Positions 7,050-15,228 of a stretch of 39,861 nt of DNA are shown here, one piece after another. The position numbers and the translations under genes were made by a program. Position 1 is the first letter of the stretch, and every line of letters begins with the position of its first letter. Source of the DNA: an uncultured Eubacteriales bacterium (lineage in GTDB: Bacteria; Bacillota; Clostridia; Lachnospirales; Lachnospiraceae); the NCBI GenBank assembly GCA_900315425.1, contig OMZA01000015.1, positions 1 through 39,861 on the forward strand. Direction: 5' to 3'. The notes below the pieces were generated by a model. It did not search any database and was not told the DNA's origin. It saw only the letters and a list, made by a program, of their open reading frames with translations.

Positions 7050-9251
7050 TTATAAGTGTAACACGCGGTCTCGTATTTCCTGAGTTCTACCCTGATTCCA
7101 ATATTGTGTGCCGATGTAGCCACAAGTTCTTCTGGCAACATTCATCTTGTCCTGATCTCTGTTGCCACAATTTGGGCATTCCCATACAAGTTTTCCATCA
7201 GCGTCATTTACGATTTTGATTTCTCCATCATAACCGCACACCTGACAGAAATCACTTTTGGTATTAAGTTCCGCATACATAATATTATCATAGATGTATC
7301 TCATTACAGACATTACTGCATCCAAATTATCCTGAAGATCAGGAACTTCAACGTAGCTAATAGCTCCACCTGGAGAAAGTGCCTGAAATTCTGACTCAAA
7401 TTTTAATTTAGAAAAAGCATCTATCTGTTCTGTAACATGTACATGGTAGCTGTTAGTAATGTAATTTCTATCTGTAACACCTTCGATTTTACCAAATCTC
7501 TTTTGAAGGGATTTGGCAAATTTATAAGTAGTGGATTCCAATGGTGTTCCGTAAATACTAAAGTCTATATTTGTGGCAGCCTTCCATGAATTACAAGCGT
7601 CATTTAAGCGATGCATAACTTTAAGTGCAAATTCTTTTCCTTCTGAATCAACATGTGAGTGGCCGGTCATATATTTTGTACATTCATACAAACCAGCATA
7701 TCCTAAAGAAATAGTAGAATATCCGTCATACAACAGTCTGTCAATGGTTTCGCCTTTCTTTAGTCTTGCCAAAGCGCCATGCTGCCAAAGAACGGGTGCT
7801 ACATCAGAAGGAGTTCCCTTAAGTCTTTCATGTCTGCACATAAGGGCTCTATAGCATAGGTCAAGTCGTTCATCCATAATCTGCCAGAATTTGTTTTCGT
7901 CTTTAAAAGAAGAACATGCAACATCTACGAGATTAAGAGTTACAACCCCCTGATTAAATCTTCCGTAATATTTGTGTTTATTATCCTGATAATTTTTTGC
8001 ATGGGCAATATTTCCAATACCTTTATCTGTGAATCTATCAGGAGTAAGGAAACTTCTACATCCCATACATGGATATACATCTCCTTTAAGTTCCTTCATC
8101 ACCTTTGCAGAAATGTAATCCGGTACCATACGTTTTGCAGTACATTTAGCAGCAAGTTCGGTAAGGTAGTAGTATTTACTATCCGGGTTCACATTGTCTT
8201 CATCAAGAACATATATAAGCTTAGGGAAAGCAGGAGTAATATACTGCCCATTTTCATTTTTAATTCCCTTTATACGTTGCTTTAAGACTTCTTCAATAAC
8301 CATTGCCAGGTCATCTCTTGCCTGTCCGGGAGCTACCTCATCCAGATACATAAATATTGTAATGAAAGGTGCCTGTCCATTGGTTGTCATAAGGGTTATA
8401 ACCTGGTATTGAATCATCTGGACACCTTGCTTAACTTCTCGTTTGACACGCATCTCAGCCATGGTGTTGATTTTATCTTCATCAATAGGAAGATTAGTAG
8501 CCATCATTTCTTCTCGAATCTCATTACGAATCTTCTGACGACTAACGTCAACAAAAGGAATCAAGTGAGAAAGAGTGATACTCTGTCCTCCATACTGGTT
8601 AGATGCAATCTGGGCAATGCTTTGGGTTGCCACATTACATGCAGTAAAAAATGAACGAGGTTTATCAATGGTAGTTTCACTGACAACGGTTCCATTTTCC
8701 AACATATCTTCAAGATTTATAAGGCAACAGTTGTGCATATGCTGTGCAAAATAGTCTGCATCATGAAAGTGAATAATTCCTTTTTCGTGAGCTTCATAAA
8801 TATCCTCTGGTATAAGGAATCTCTTTGTTATATCCTTACTAACTTCCCCAGCCATGTAATCACGCTGAACACTGTTTACCATAGGATTTTTATTGGAATT
8901 TTCCTGTTTAACCTCTTCATTGTCAAATTCAAGAAGACTAAGAATCTGTTCATCAGTGGTATTAGATTTTCTAACTAAGGCATGTTTATATCTGTAAGTA
9001 ATATAATTTCTAGCTACCTTATAGGCCTTTTGCGCCATAATCTCGTTTTCCACAATATCCTGAATTTCTTCTACGTTAAGAGCCCTGTCTACACTACGGC
9101 AGGCAGATTCAACATTCCTTGAAATAGTATCAACTTGTTCATCCGAGAGACGATCACTAAAAATAACACTATTATTAGCTTTTACAATAGCTGCAGTAAT
9201 CTTTGATAAATCAAAAGGTACCTCAGCCCCACTTCGTTTAATAATCTTCAT
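7050..9251 (-). CDS. nrdD: Anaerobic (class III) ribonucleoside-triphosphate reductase
   Basis: A 733-residue glycyl-radical enzyme that reduces ribonucleoside triphosphates to deoxynucleotides under anoxia. Seen: an N-terminal ATP-cone (about residues 1-95, starting IIKRSGAEVPFD), the HMHNCCLINLEDML and YPCMGCRSFLTP core segments, a C-terminal zinc site with CQVCG and CPNCG pairs, and the radical loop RRTCGYIGT with Gly711 as the radical residue. The radical-SAM activase NrdG that must install the radical is not encoded in the window, although it is often next to nrdD. The gene has its own promoter, an NrdR-like box just upstream of the -35 and a structured leader shared with topB. It is divergent from yfbR, another deoxynucleotide gene. 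Confidence 0.97.
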   Translation of the reverse strand: MKIIKRSGAEVPFDLSKITAAIVKANNSVIFSDRLSDEQVDTISRNVESACRSVDRALNVEEIQDIVENEIMAQKAYKVARNYITYRYKHALVRKSNTTDEQILSLLEFDNEEVKQENSNKNPMVNSVQRDYMAGEVSKDITKRFLIPEDIYEAHEKGIIHFHDADYFAQHMHNCCLINLEDMLENGTVVSETTIDKPRSFFTACNVATQSIAQIASNQYGGQSITLSHLIPFVDVSRQKIRNEIREEMMATNLPIDEDKINTMAEMRVKREVKQGVQMIQYQVITLMTTNGQAPFITIFMYLDEVAPGQARDDLAMVIEEVLKQRIKGIKNENGQYITPAFPKLIYVLDEDNVNPDSKYYYLTELAAKCTAKRMVPDYISAKVMKELKGDVYPCMGCRSFLTPDRFTDKGIGNIAHAKNYQDNKHKYYGRFNQGVVTLNLVDVACSSFKDENKFWQIMDERLDLCYRALMCRHERLKGTPSDVAPVLWQHGALARLKKGETIDRLLYDGYSTISLGYAGLYECTKYMTGHSHVDSEGKEFALKVMHRLNDACNSWKAATNIDFSIYGTPLESTTYKFAKSLQKRFGKIEGVTDRNYITNSYHVHVTEQIDAFSKLKFESEFQALSPGGAISYVEVPDLQDNLDAVMSVMRYIYDNIMYAELNTKSDFCQVCGYDGEIKIVNDADGKLVWECPNCGNRDQDKMNVARRTCGYIGTQYWNQGRTQEIRDRVLHL

Positions 9252-9334
9252 AAAAACCTCTCCTATATGTAGTCGACCTTTGGGCGACTACCCGAATCCA
9301 CCCCGGCACAAAGCACAAGAAATGGGTGGAGTTT
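9252..9334 (-). promoter_or_regulatory. Structured 5' leader of nrdD, homologous to the topB leader
   Basis: On the minus strand this leader holds two palindromic parts. The first is a CCACCC/GGGTGG stem (9292-9330 region) around a GC-rich loop. The second is a hairpin at 9269-9291 with arms GTAGTCG-CC and GG-T-CGACTAC and a CAAA loop. The hairpin ends four bases before AGGAGAGG (9257-9264), which is five bases from the ATG. The whole block, including the spacing to the ribosome site, aligns with the leader of topB at 10556-10731. It begins close to the predicted transcription start near 9349, so it is almost the entire untranslated leader. It resembles no riboswitch I know. Confidence 0.6.
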
Positions 9335-9355
9335 ATTACGACCTAGAATATAAAA

Positions 9356-9384
9356 ATAATAACATTATGTAGATATTCAGTCAA
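9356..9384 (-). promoter_or_regulatory. nrdD promoter
   Basis: On the minus strand, TTGACT (9379-9384) and TATTAT (9356-9361) are separated by 17 bases. Predicted start near 9349, giving a leader of about 98 bases. Confidence 0.65.
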
Positions 9385-9391
9385 TGAAAAA

Positions 9392-9407
9392 ACACAATAT
9401 ATTGTGA
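9392..9407. promoter_or_regulatory. NrdR box upstream of nrdD
   Basis: ACACAATATATTGTGA fits the NrdR consensus (ACAC-A/T-ATATAT-A/T-GTGT) closely and is palindromic in 7 of 8 pairs. It lies eight bases upstream of the nrdD -35 box. NrdR is the dATP/ATP-sensing repressor of ribonucleotide reductase genes. Confidence 0.65.
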
Positions 9408-9459
9408 TTTTATAAATTTAGTTCATACCAGCATACAGTTGCCGTTACACCTTGGATAT

Positions 9460-9475
9460 ACACTGTATATAGAGT
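9460..9475. promoter_or_regulatory. Possible second, degenerate NrdR box
   Basis: ACACTGTATATAGAGT resembles an NrdR box with two deviations. It is 68 bases from the first box, whereas NrdR pairs are usually about three helix turns apart, so it may act for the divergent yfbR gene or be chance. The rest of the gap up to yfbR (9476-9618) shows only a TATAAT at 9566-9571 that could be the yfbR -10 box, without a good -35. Confidence 0.3.
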
Positions 9476-9618
9476 TTGTTTGCGGTCGAAAATTAAAAAA
9501 AAGCTTGTAGATTATATTAATAAAATTAAATAAAAAAGCATATGGAGTTATTTTACAAAAGAAGTTATAATAAAAAGTCGAGACTATTTGTTTAGCATTA
9601 CATGGTATTGGAGAAGAT

Positions 9619-10242
9619 ATGGATAATAAAAAGAAAGATTATAAATTTTTTGCAATGGTTTCTAGAATGAGATATATAAACAGATGGGAACTCATGCGAA
9701 ATACAATAGAAGAAAATATAGCAGAACATAGTTTGGATGTAAGCATTATTGCACATGCTTTAGGGGTTATTAATAATGTTTATTTTGGTGGAGATGTATC
9801 ACCAGATAAACTTGCAGTAGTAGCATTGTTTCATGATGTTCCGGAAGTTCTTACAGGAGATCTTCCGACACCTGTGAAATACTACACAGAGGAAACAAGA
9901 CATGCATATGCAGAAGTAGAAAAGTCAGCTGTTAGCAAGCTTCTTAGAAAATTGCCATCGGAAATGCAAGATTTGTATGCTAGTTATTTAGATGCATCTT
10001 ATGTTGATGACTATTCAAAAAAACTTCTGAAAGCTGCAGACAAGATATCTGCACTTATAAAGTGTGTAGAAGAAAAAAATATGGGAAATAAAGATTTCAT
10101 AAAAGCAGAGAAGACAACTAGAGATTATGTAGAAAAAATGAATTTAAAAGAAGCTAACTATTTTATGGAACACTTCTTTGGAGCATATAGTCTTACAATA
10201 GATGAACAATCGGAGACAGAAAGTACATTTTACAGTATTTAA
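9619..10242 (+). CDS. yfbR: 5'-deoxynucleotidase of the YfbR type (HD domain)
   Basis: 207 residues. YfbR removes the 5'-phosphate from deoxyribonucleoside monophosphates in the cytoplasm and helps balance dNTP pools. The HD-domain metal and catalytic residues are all present: His37 (ENIAEHSLDV), His72-Asp73 and Glu76 (ALFHDVPEVLTGD) and Asp141 (KAADKIS), together with the family stretch SRMRYINRWELMRN at 15-28 and TGDLPTPVKYY at 79-89. Spacing matches the E. coli enzyme with a constant four-residue shift. GGAGA lies seven bases before the ATG. Being divergent from nrdD with NrdR-like sites between them suggests shared dNTP control. The last codons run into the first unit of the 72-bp repeat array. 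Confidence 0.9.
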   Translation: MDNKKKDYKFFAMVSRMRYINRWELMRNTIEENIAEHSLDVSIIAHALGVINNVYFGGDVSPDKLAVVALFHDVPEVLTGDLPTPVKYYTEETRHAYAEVEKSAVSKLLRKLPSEMQDLYASYLDASYVDDYSKKLLKAADKISALIKCVEEKNMGNKDFIKAEKTTRDYVEKMNLKEANYFMEHFFGAYSLTIDEQSETESTFYSI

Positions 10243-10546
10243 GGGAAAAATCATAAATATACTGTCCTGCGTTAGATTGAGAATTAGCTTGTTTTGTGAA
10301 TAGTACAGCATATTGACAAAAAGTTCAAAATATACTGTTCTACTTCAGGGTTAGAATTAGGAAAGGTACAGTATTTAAGGTAAAAACTTCTAATATGCTG
10401 TCATACTTCAATATATATATATAATTAGATTACAAGTTAAACAGTAAAATTGTAAAAAAAACTTGATGTGCTGTAATATTTGGATTTATTTAGATTAGAA
10501 TAAAAATTTTAAACAGTAGAATTACAAAAAAATGTAAAAATACTGT
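10232..10546 (+). repeat. Five-copy degenerate tandem array (~72-bp period, 34-bp palindromic-ended cores)
   Basis: Five 34-base cores at 10232-10265, 10305-10338, 10368-10401, 10441-10474 and 10513-10546. All start with ACAGTA (second copy ACAGCA) and all end in CTGT, usually TACTGT, so the ends of each unit are complementary and could pair as a hairpin. The middle is A-rich. The gaps are 39, 29, 39 and 38 bases and share a TTAGA(A)TTAG-like motif, so the true unit is about 72 bases. The first core overlaps the yfbR stop codon and the last overlaps the probable topB promoter (TTACAA near 10522, TGTATA near 10544). No coding potential seen. Confidence 0.75.
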
Positions 10547-10555
10547 ATATATGAG

Positions 10556-10731
10556 GAACTCAACCCATTTAATGCGCTGTGCGCAGGGTGGAGCAAGGCA
10601 GTCGCCCAAAGGTCGACTACATAAGTCAGGTAGTCGCCCAAAGGCAGACTACATAAGCCAGGTAGTCGCCCAAAGGCGACTACATAAGCCAAGCAGTCGC
10701 CCAAAGGCGACTACATATACGGGAGGTCTTT
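10556..10731 (+). promoter_or_regulatory. Structured 5' leader of topB with four tandem hairpin repeats
   Basis: The first part (10556-10597) is an ACCC...GGGT stem enclosing a TGCGC-TGT-GCGCA hairpin and aligns with the start of the nrdD leader. Four tandem units of 31-32 bases follow at 10598, 10630, 10662 and 10693. Each is a hairpin with arms GTAGTCGCC and GGCGACTAC and a CAAA loop, then ATAAGCCAG as linker. Units 3 and 4 pair almost perfectly; units 1 and 2 have a one-base change or insertion in an arm. After the last hairpin comes CATATAC and the ribosome site GGGAGG (10721-10726), as in nrdD. Both strands read through as short repetitive peptides, which I regard as non-coding. Confidence 0.6.
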
Positions 10732-12744
10732 TTGGGAAAATCAGTTTTTATTGCTGAGAAGCCAAGTGTTGCAAGACAATTTGCGGATGCACTTAAGGTT
10801 TCAGGCAAAAGTTATAATGGATATATAGAAAATGACAATTACATTCTTACATGGTGCGTTGGTCATTTGGTAACTATGAGTTATCCGGATGCCTATGATC
10901 CGGCTTTGAAAAGTTGGAGCCTAGAGACGATTCCATTTATTCCAAAAGATTGGAAGTATCAAGTAATTGATGCTGTGAAAAGTCAATTTTTGGTTGTAAA
11001 AAAGATTTTAAATAGAGATGATGTAGATACTATCTATATTTGTACTGACTCGGGAAGAGAAGGAGAATATATATACAGGCTTGTAGATGCCATGGCTGGT
11101 GTAAAAGATAAAACCAGAAAAAGAGTATGGATAGATTCTCAAACTGAGGAAGAGATTCTCAAGGGTATAAAAAATGCCAAAGATTGGTCGGAATATGATA
11201 ATATCTCGGCAGCTGCATACTGTAGAGCAAAAGAAGATTATCTAATGGGAATTAATTTTTCAAGGGTATTGACCTTGAAATATGGTTACAGTATTAAGAA
11301 TTATTTAAAAATAGAAAAAAACATGGCAATATCTGTGGGACGAGTTATGACCTGTGTTTTAGGAATGATTGTCAAAAGGGAAAGAGAGATAAGAGCTTTT
11401 GAAGAAGTGCCATTTTATAGGGTTTTGGCGGACTTTAAGTGTACAGATGATTTCAATATAGAAGCGGAATGGAAAGTAAATGAGAATTCTAAATATTATA
11501 ACTCGCCACTTTTATATAAAGATAATGGATTCAAAAAAGAAGAGACAGCCAAAGAACTTATAAAGGCCCTGGAAGAAACGGGTAATATTGGAACAGTTAG
11601 CAGCATACAGAGAAAGCAGGAAAAAAAGAACCCTCCTTTGTTGTATAATCTTGCGGAGCTTCAAAATGACTGTTCAAAGTTATTTAAGATAAGTCCAGAT
11701 GAAACTCTTAAGGTGGTTCAGGAGTTATATGAAAAGAAATGTGTAACTTATCCTAGAACAGATGCCAGAGTTTTATCCAGTGCCATTGCCAAAGAGATTG
11801 ATAAGAATCTTAGAGGAGTGGGAAATCATCCTATGTTTAAAGAATACACAAATGAAATATTTGAAAGTGGTTCTTACAAAAATATAGGGAAAACAAAATA
11901 TACAAATGATAAACTAATTACAGACCATTATGCTATAATACCAACGGGGCAGGGCCTTAATAATTTAAACAGCATGCCTCCATTAAATGTTAAAGTATAT
12001 GAAGTTATTGTAAGAAGATTTTTAAGTATATTTTATCCGCCGGCGTTGTATTCCAAGGTAGCTCTTACATCCATAATGCCTATAAAAGAAGAGGAAGAAA
12101 AAAAATATACAGAAACCTTTAATGCAAACTTTAAAGTGCTTTCGGATAAAGGTTATTTGAAGGTGATGGAGTATTCATTTATAAAAGACAAGGGTGATGA
12201 AAAAAATGATTCAAATGCAGACATGGCAATTATCGAAAAACTAAAGAAACTTAAGAAAAACGATAACTTAGAATGTCTTAAAATGAGTATAAAAGAAGGA
12301 AAGACATCACCACCTAAGCGATATAATTCAGGAGCATTGATTCTTGCAATGGAAAATGCAGGACAGCTTATTGAAGATGAAGAGCTTAGAGAACAGATAA
12401 AGGGAAGTGGAATAGGAACAAGTGCTACCAGAGCTGAGATTATAAAGAAACTTGTAACGATAAAATACTTAAATCTCAATAAGAAAACTCAGATTATAAC
12501 TCCGACACAGTTAGGAGAAATGATATATGAAGTTGTTGATTGTTCTATAAAATATTTGTTGAATCCTGAGCTTACAGCATCTTGGGAAAAAGGACTTACA
12601 TATGTAGCAGAGGGAAGCATATCCTCAGAAGAATATATGGAAAAATTAGAGGGGTATGTCACAAGACGAACAAATGCGGTAAAAGCGGCTAATAATCAAT
12701 ATCAAATGAGACAAAGATTTGAGGAAGTATCAAAATATTATTAA
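10732..12744 (+). CDS. topB: DNA topoisomerase III (type IA)
   Basis: 670 residues. It relaxes and decatenates DNA through a transient 5'-phosphotyrosine break. Seen: the N-terminal TOPRIM domain with SVFIAEKPSVARQFA at the start and CTDSGREGEYIYR (DxD-like acidic motif), the topoisomerase body with EDYLMGINFSR and SVGRVMT, and the active-site motif VTYPRTDAR with Tyr340, then GIGTSATRAEIIKKL. It ends after the core fold, without C-terminal zinc ribbons. The start is a TTG at 10732, fixed by GGGAGG five bases upstream and by alignment of its leader with that of nrdD. It is first in an operon with the beta-helix protein and prfC. Plasmid copies of topB are common, but the neighbours here look chromosomal. 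Confidence 0.93.
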   Translation: MGKSVFIAEKPSVARQFADALKVSGKSYNGYIENDNYILTWCVGHLVTMSYPDAYDPALKSWSLETIPFIPKDWKYQVIDAVKSQFLVVKKILNRDDVDTIYICTDSGREGEYIYRLVDAMAGVKDKTRKRVWIDSQTEEEILKGIKNAKDWSEYDNISAAAYCRAKEDYLMGINFSRVLTLKYGYSIKNYLKIEKNMAISVGRVMTCVLGMIVKREREIRAFEEVPFYRVLADFKCTDDFNIEAEWKVNENSKYYNSPLLYKDNGFKKEETAKELIKALEETGNIGTVSSIQRKQEKKNPPLLYNLAELQNDCSKLFKISPDETLKVVQELYEKKCVTYPRTDARVLSSAIAKEIDKNLRGVGNHPMFKEYTNEIFESGSYKNIGKTKYTNDKLITDHYAIIPTGQGLNNLNSMPPLNVKVYEVIVRRFLSIFYPPALYSKVALTSIMPIKEEEEKKYTETFNANFKVLSDKGYLKVMEYSFIKDKGDEKNDSNADMAIIEKLKKLKKNDNLECLKMSIKEGKTSPPKRYNSGALILAMENAGQLIEDEELREQIKGSGIGTSATRAEIIKKLVTIKYLNLNKKTQIITPTQLGEMIYEVVDCSIKYLLNPELTASWEKGLTYVAEGSISSEEYMEKLEGYVTRRTNAVKAANNQYQMRQRFEEVSKYY

Positions 12745-12783
12745 ATGCAATTCAGTAAAATGAGGTTGTATGAGGAGGATATT

Positions 12784-13443
12784 ATGTTAGAAATAAAAGA
12801 TTTGTTGGATTTGGATAAAACGATAACTAAAGATTTTTTTGAGGGACTTACATATCCATGGGAAGTATTTGATGGATTAGAGGAAAAGATTATTAAACTT
12901 GGAAAATCTTTGCCAAAGGACATTTTCCAGGAAGTTAAAGAAAATGTATGGATTGCCAAAAGTGCTACAGTTGCAGAGTCTGCAAGTATAACAGGACCTG
13001 TGATTATAGATGAAGGTGCAGAGATAAGACATTGTGCGTTTATCAGAGGAGTGGCTGTTGTGGGAAAAGGAAGTGTGGTTGGCAATTCAACTGAATTAAA
13101 ATCAACGATTTTATTTGATAATGTACAGACTCCTCATTATAATTATGTAGGCAATTCGGTATTATCATATAAGTCCCATATGGGAGCAGGTTCTATTACT
13201 TCTAATCTCAAATCAGATAAGACATTGGTTAGTATAAAAACCAAGGATGGATATGTAGAAACAAATCTTAAGAAATTTGGAGCAATCCTTGGAAGTTATG
13301 TGGAAGTGGGATGTAATACTGTGATGAATCCAGGTACGGTTATTGGTAAGAATACTAATATATATCCGGTTTCAATGGTAAGAGGTTATGTGCCAGCTAA
13401 TTCAATATATAAGGGACCAGAGAATATAGTAGAAAAGGAATAA
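12784..13443 (+). CDS. Left-handed beta-helix (hexapeptide-repeat) protein related to the GlmU C-terminal domain
   Basis: 219 residues from the ATG at 12784, which follows GAGGAGG by six bases; the in-frame ATG at 12745 has no such site. After about 60 helical residues come hexapeptide turns of the [LIV]-G-x-x-x-x type: VWIAKSATVAESASITGPVIIDEGAEIRHCAFIRG..., GKGSVVGNSTEL, then GAILGSYVEVGCNTVMNPGTVIG near the end. Such beta-helices form trimeric acyltransferases or nucleotidyltransferase tails, and database entries often call this family UDP-N-acetylglucosamine pyrophosphorylase-related. No nucleotidyltransferase domain is present, so substrate and even catalysis are unknown. It lies 39 bases after topB and ends 4 bases before prfC. 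Confidence 0.75.
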   Translation: MLEIKDLLDLDKTITKDFFEGLTYPWEVFDGLEEKIIKLGKSLPKDIFQEVKENVWIAKSATVAESASITGPVIIDEGAEIRHCAFIRGVAVVGKGSVVGNSTELKSTILFDNVQTPHYNYVGNSVLSYKSHMGAGSITSNLKSDKTLVSIKTKDGYVETNLKKFGAILGSYVEVGCNTVMNPGTVIGKNTNIYPVSMVRGYVPANSIYKGPENIVEKE

Positions 13444-13447
13444 TATT

Positions 13448-15049
13448 ATGTCAGATTTAAAATCAGAGATTACAAAGAGACGAACATTCGCAATCATTTC
13501 TCATCCGGATGCGGGAAAAACTACGTTAACTGAGAAGTTCCTCCTTTATGGAAAAGCAATAAACACAGCAGGATCCGTAAAAGGAAAAAAGACTTCAAAA
13601 CACGCAGTATCGGACTGGATGGAAATAGAAAAGCAAAGAGGTATTTCAGTAACTTCTTCTGTATTGCAGTTTAATTATGATGGATTTTGTATAAACATTC
13701 TTGACACACCGGGACATGAGGATTTCTCAGAGGATACTTATAGAACATTAATGGCTGCAGATTCGGCGGTTATGGTAATAGATGGATCAAAGGGTGTTGA
13801 GAAACAGACAATAAAACTCTTTAAGGTCTGTGTAATGAGACACATTCCTATATTTACATTTATAAACAAAATGGATAGAGAAGCTAAAGATCCATTTGAT
13901 TTAATTGAGGATATTGAAAATGTACTTGGTATTGACACATGTCCTGTAAACTGGCCAATAGGCTCAGGAAAGGCATTTAAGGGTGTTTATGAAAGAGGTA
14001 CAAATTCGGTTACGACATTTACAGCAACTCAAAATGGACAAAAGCAGGTGGCTAAAGATGAGATTGCGTGGAATGAGGAAAATCACGACGAGCTCATCGA
14101 ACACATGGGTGTAGAGTTATATGACAAGTTGACAGAAGACGTGGAATTACTAGATGGAGCCAGTGCAGAGTTTGATTTGAAACGAATACAAGGTGGAGAT
14201 TTAACACCGGTATTCTTTGGGTCTGCGCTTACTAATTTTGGTGTAGAGAATTTCTTGAAGCATTTCCTGGATATGACCACATCACCATTGCCAAGAAAGT
14301 CTAACAAAGGGATAATAGATCCTTTTGACAAGGATTTTTCAGCCTTTGTATTCAAGATTCAGGCAAATATGAATAAAGCTCATAGAGATAGGATTGCTTT
14401 CATGAGAATAGTATCAGGAAAGTTTGATGCAGGTATGGAAGTATATCATGTTCAAGGAAAGCGTAAAGCAAAATTATCCCAGCCACAGCAGATGATGGCA
14501 GAGGAAAGACATATAGTTAAAGAAGCCTATGCAGGAGATATTATAGGTGTATTTGATCCGGGTATTTTCTCTATAGGAGACACCTTGACCTCATCAGATG
14601 AAAAGTTCGAATTCGAAGGAATCCCAACGTTTGCACCAGAACATTTCGCAAGAGTTCGTCAAGTAGATACCATGAAAAGAAAACAGTTTATTAAGGGGAT
14701 AAATCAGATAGCTCAGGAAGGTGCGATTCAGATATTCCAGGAATTCAATACCGGAATGGAAGAGATAATCGTAGGAGTTGTAGGTGTCTTACAGCTAGAT
14801 GTATTAAAATTCAGATTGGAAAGTGAATATAACGTAGAAATAAGAATGGATCAACTTCCTTATGAGTACATAAGATGGGTTGAAAATGCAGATGAAGTGG
14901 ATTTAAACAGTATAAATGGAACGTCAGATATGAAGAAGATAAAGGATTTAAAGGACAACCCATTGTTATTGTTTGTAAATGCATGGTCACCAAATATGGT
15001 ACAGGAAAGAAATCCGGAATTGAAAATGTCAGAATTTGGAAAAGCATAA
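13448..15049 (+). CDS. prfC: Peptide chain release factor 3
   Basis: 533 residues, the normal RF3 length. RF3 is a GTPase that frees RF1/RF2 from the ribosome after termination. The G motifs are clear: ISHPDAGKTT (residues 18-26), a switch I with RGISVTSSV, DTPGHEDFSEDTYR, and INKMDREAKDP for guanine. The RF3-specific SGKAFKGVY, TPVFFGSALTNFGVE and the C-terminal VGVLQLDVLKFRLESEYNVE segments follow. AAGGAA precedes the ATG by about eight bases. Last gene of the topB operon and followed by a terminator. Confidence 0.97.
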   Translation: MSDLKSEITKRRTFAIISHPDAGKTTLTEKFLLYGKAINTAGSVKGKKTSKHAVSDWMEIEKQRGISVTSSVLQFNYDGFCINILDTPGHEDFSEDTYRTLMAADSAVMVIDGSKGVEKQTIKLFKVCVMRHIPIFTFINKMDREAKDPFDLIEDIENVLGIDTCPVNWPIGSGKAFKGVYERGTNSVTTFTATQNGQKQVAKDEIAWNEENHDELIEHMGVELYDKLTEDVELLDGASAEFDLKRIQGGDLTPVFFGSALTNFGVENFLKHFLDMTTSPLPRKSNKGIIDPFDKDFSAFVFKIQANMNKAHRDRIAFMRIVSGKFDAGMEVYHVQGKRKAKLSQPQQMMAEERHIVKEAYAGDIIGVFDPGIFSIGDTLTSSDEKFEFEGIPTFAPEHFARVRQVDTMKRKQFIKGINQIAQEGAIQIFQEFNTGMEEIIVGVVGVLQLDVLKFRLESEYNVEIRMDQLPYEYIRWVENADEVDLNSINGTSDMKKIKDLKDNPLLLFVNAWSPNMVQERNPELKMSEFGKA

Positions 15050-15096
15050 TAAAATATAAAATTAAAAATAAATCAGGAAAATCATAGTAAATATGT

Positions 15097-15143
15097 ACTC
15101 CAGCCTAAAAAAGATGCAGTTAGCATTAGAGCTGGAGTTTTTT
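15097..15143 (+). terminator. Rho-independent terminator after prfC
   Basis: ACTCCAGC (15097-15104) pairs with GCTGGAGT (15131-15138), followed by a T-run to 15143. The T-run directly abuts the -35 box of the GntR promoter. Confidence 0.8.
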
Positions 15144-15144
15144 G

Positions 15145-15181
15145 TTGACATTTTTTATAAATAAATGTACACTAAGTGTAC
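15145..15181 (+). promoter_or_regulatory. Promoter and GntR operator of the ABC operon
   Basis: TTGACA (15145-15150) and TACACT (15168-15173) are 17 bases apart. A perfect 15-base palindrome, GTACACT-A-AGTGTAC (15167-15181), covers the -10 and continues to the start site. This is the expected layout for autorepression by the YtrA-type GntR encoded next. Confidence 0.7.
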
Positions 15182-15228
15182 TAGTTGTAACAGTACAGTT
15201 AGGTAAAACGAAAGAACGGAGGTGTCAG

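Noticed and set aside
10232-10546. CRISPR-like array: 34-base repeats separated by 29-39 bases
   Set aside because: The repeats differ at many positions, the spacers share a TTAGA(A)TTAG-like motif with each other, and no cas gene is nearby. It fits a degenerate tandem repeat better.
10522-10757. Short reading frames on both strands over the hairpin repeats before topB
   Set aside because: They only read through the 31-32-bp repeats, giving repetitive peptides, and they overlap the topB ribosome site and start.
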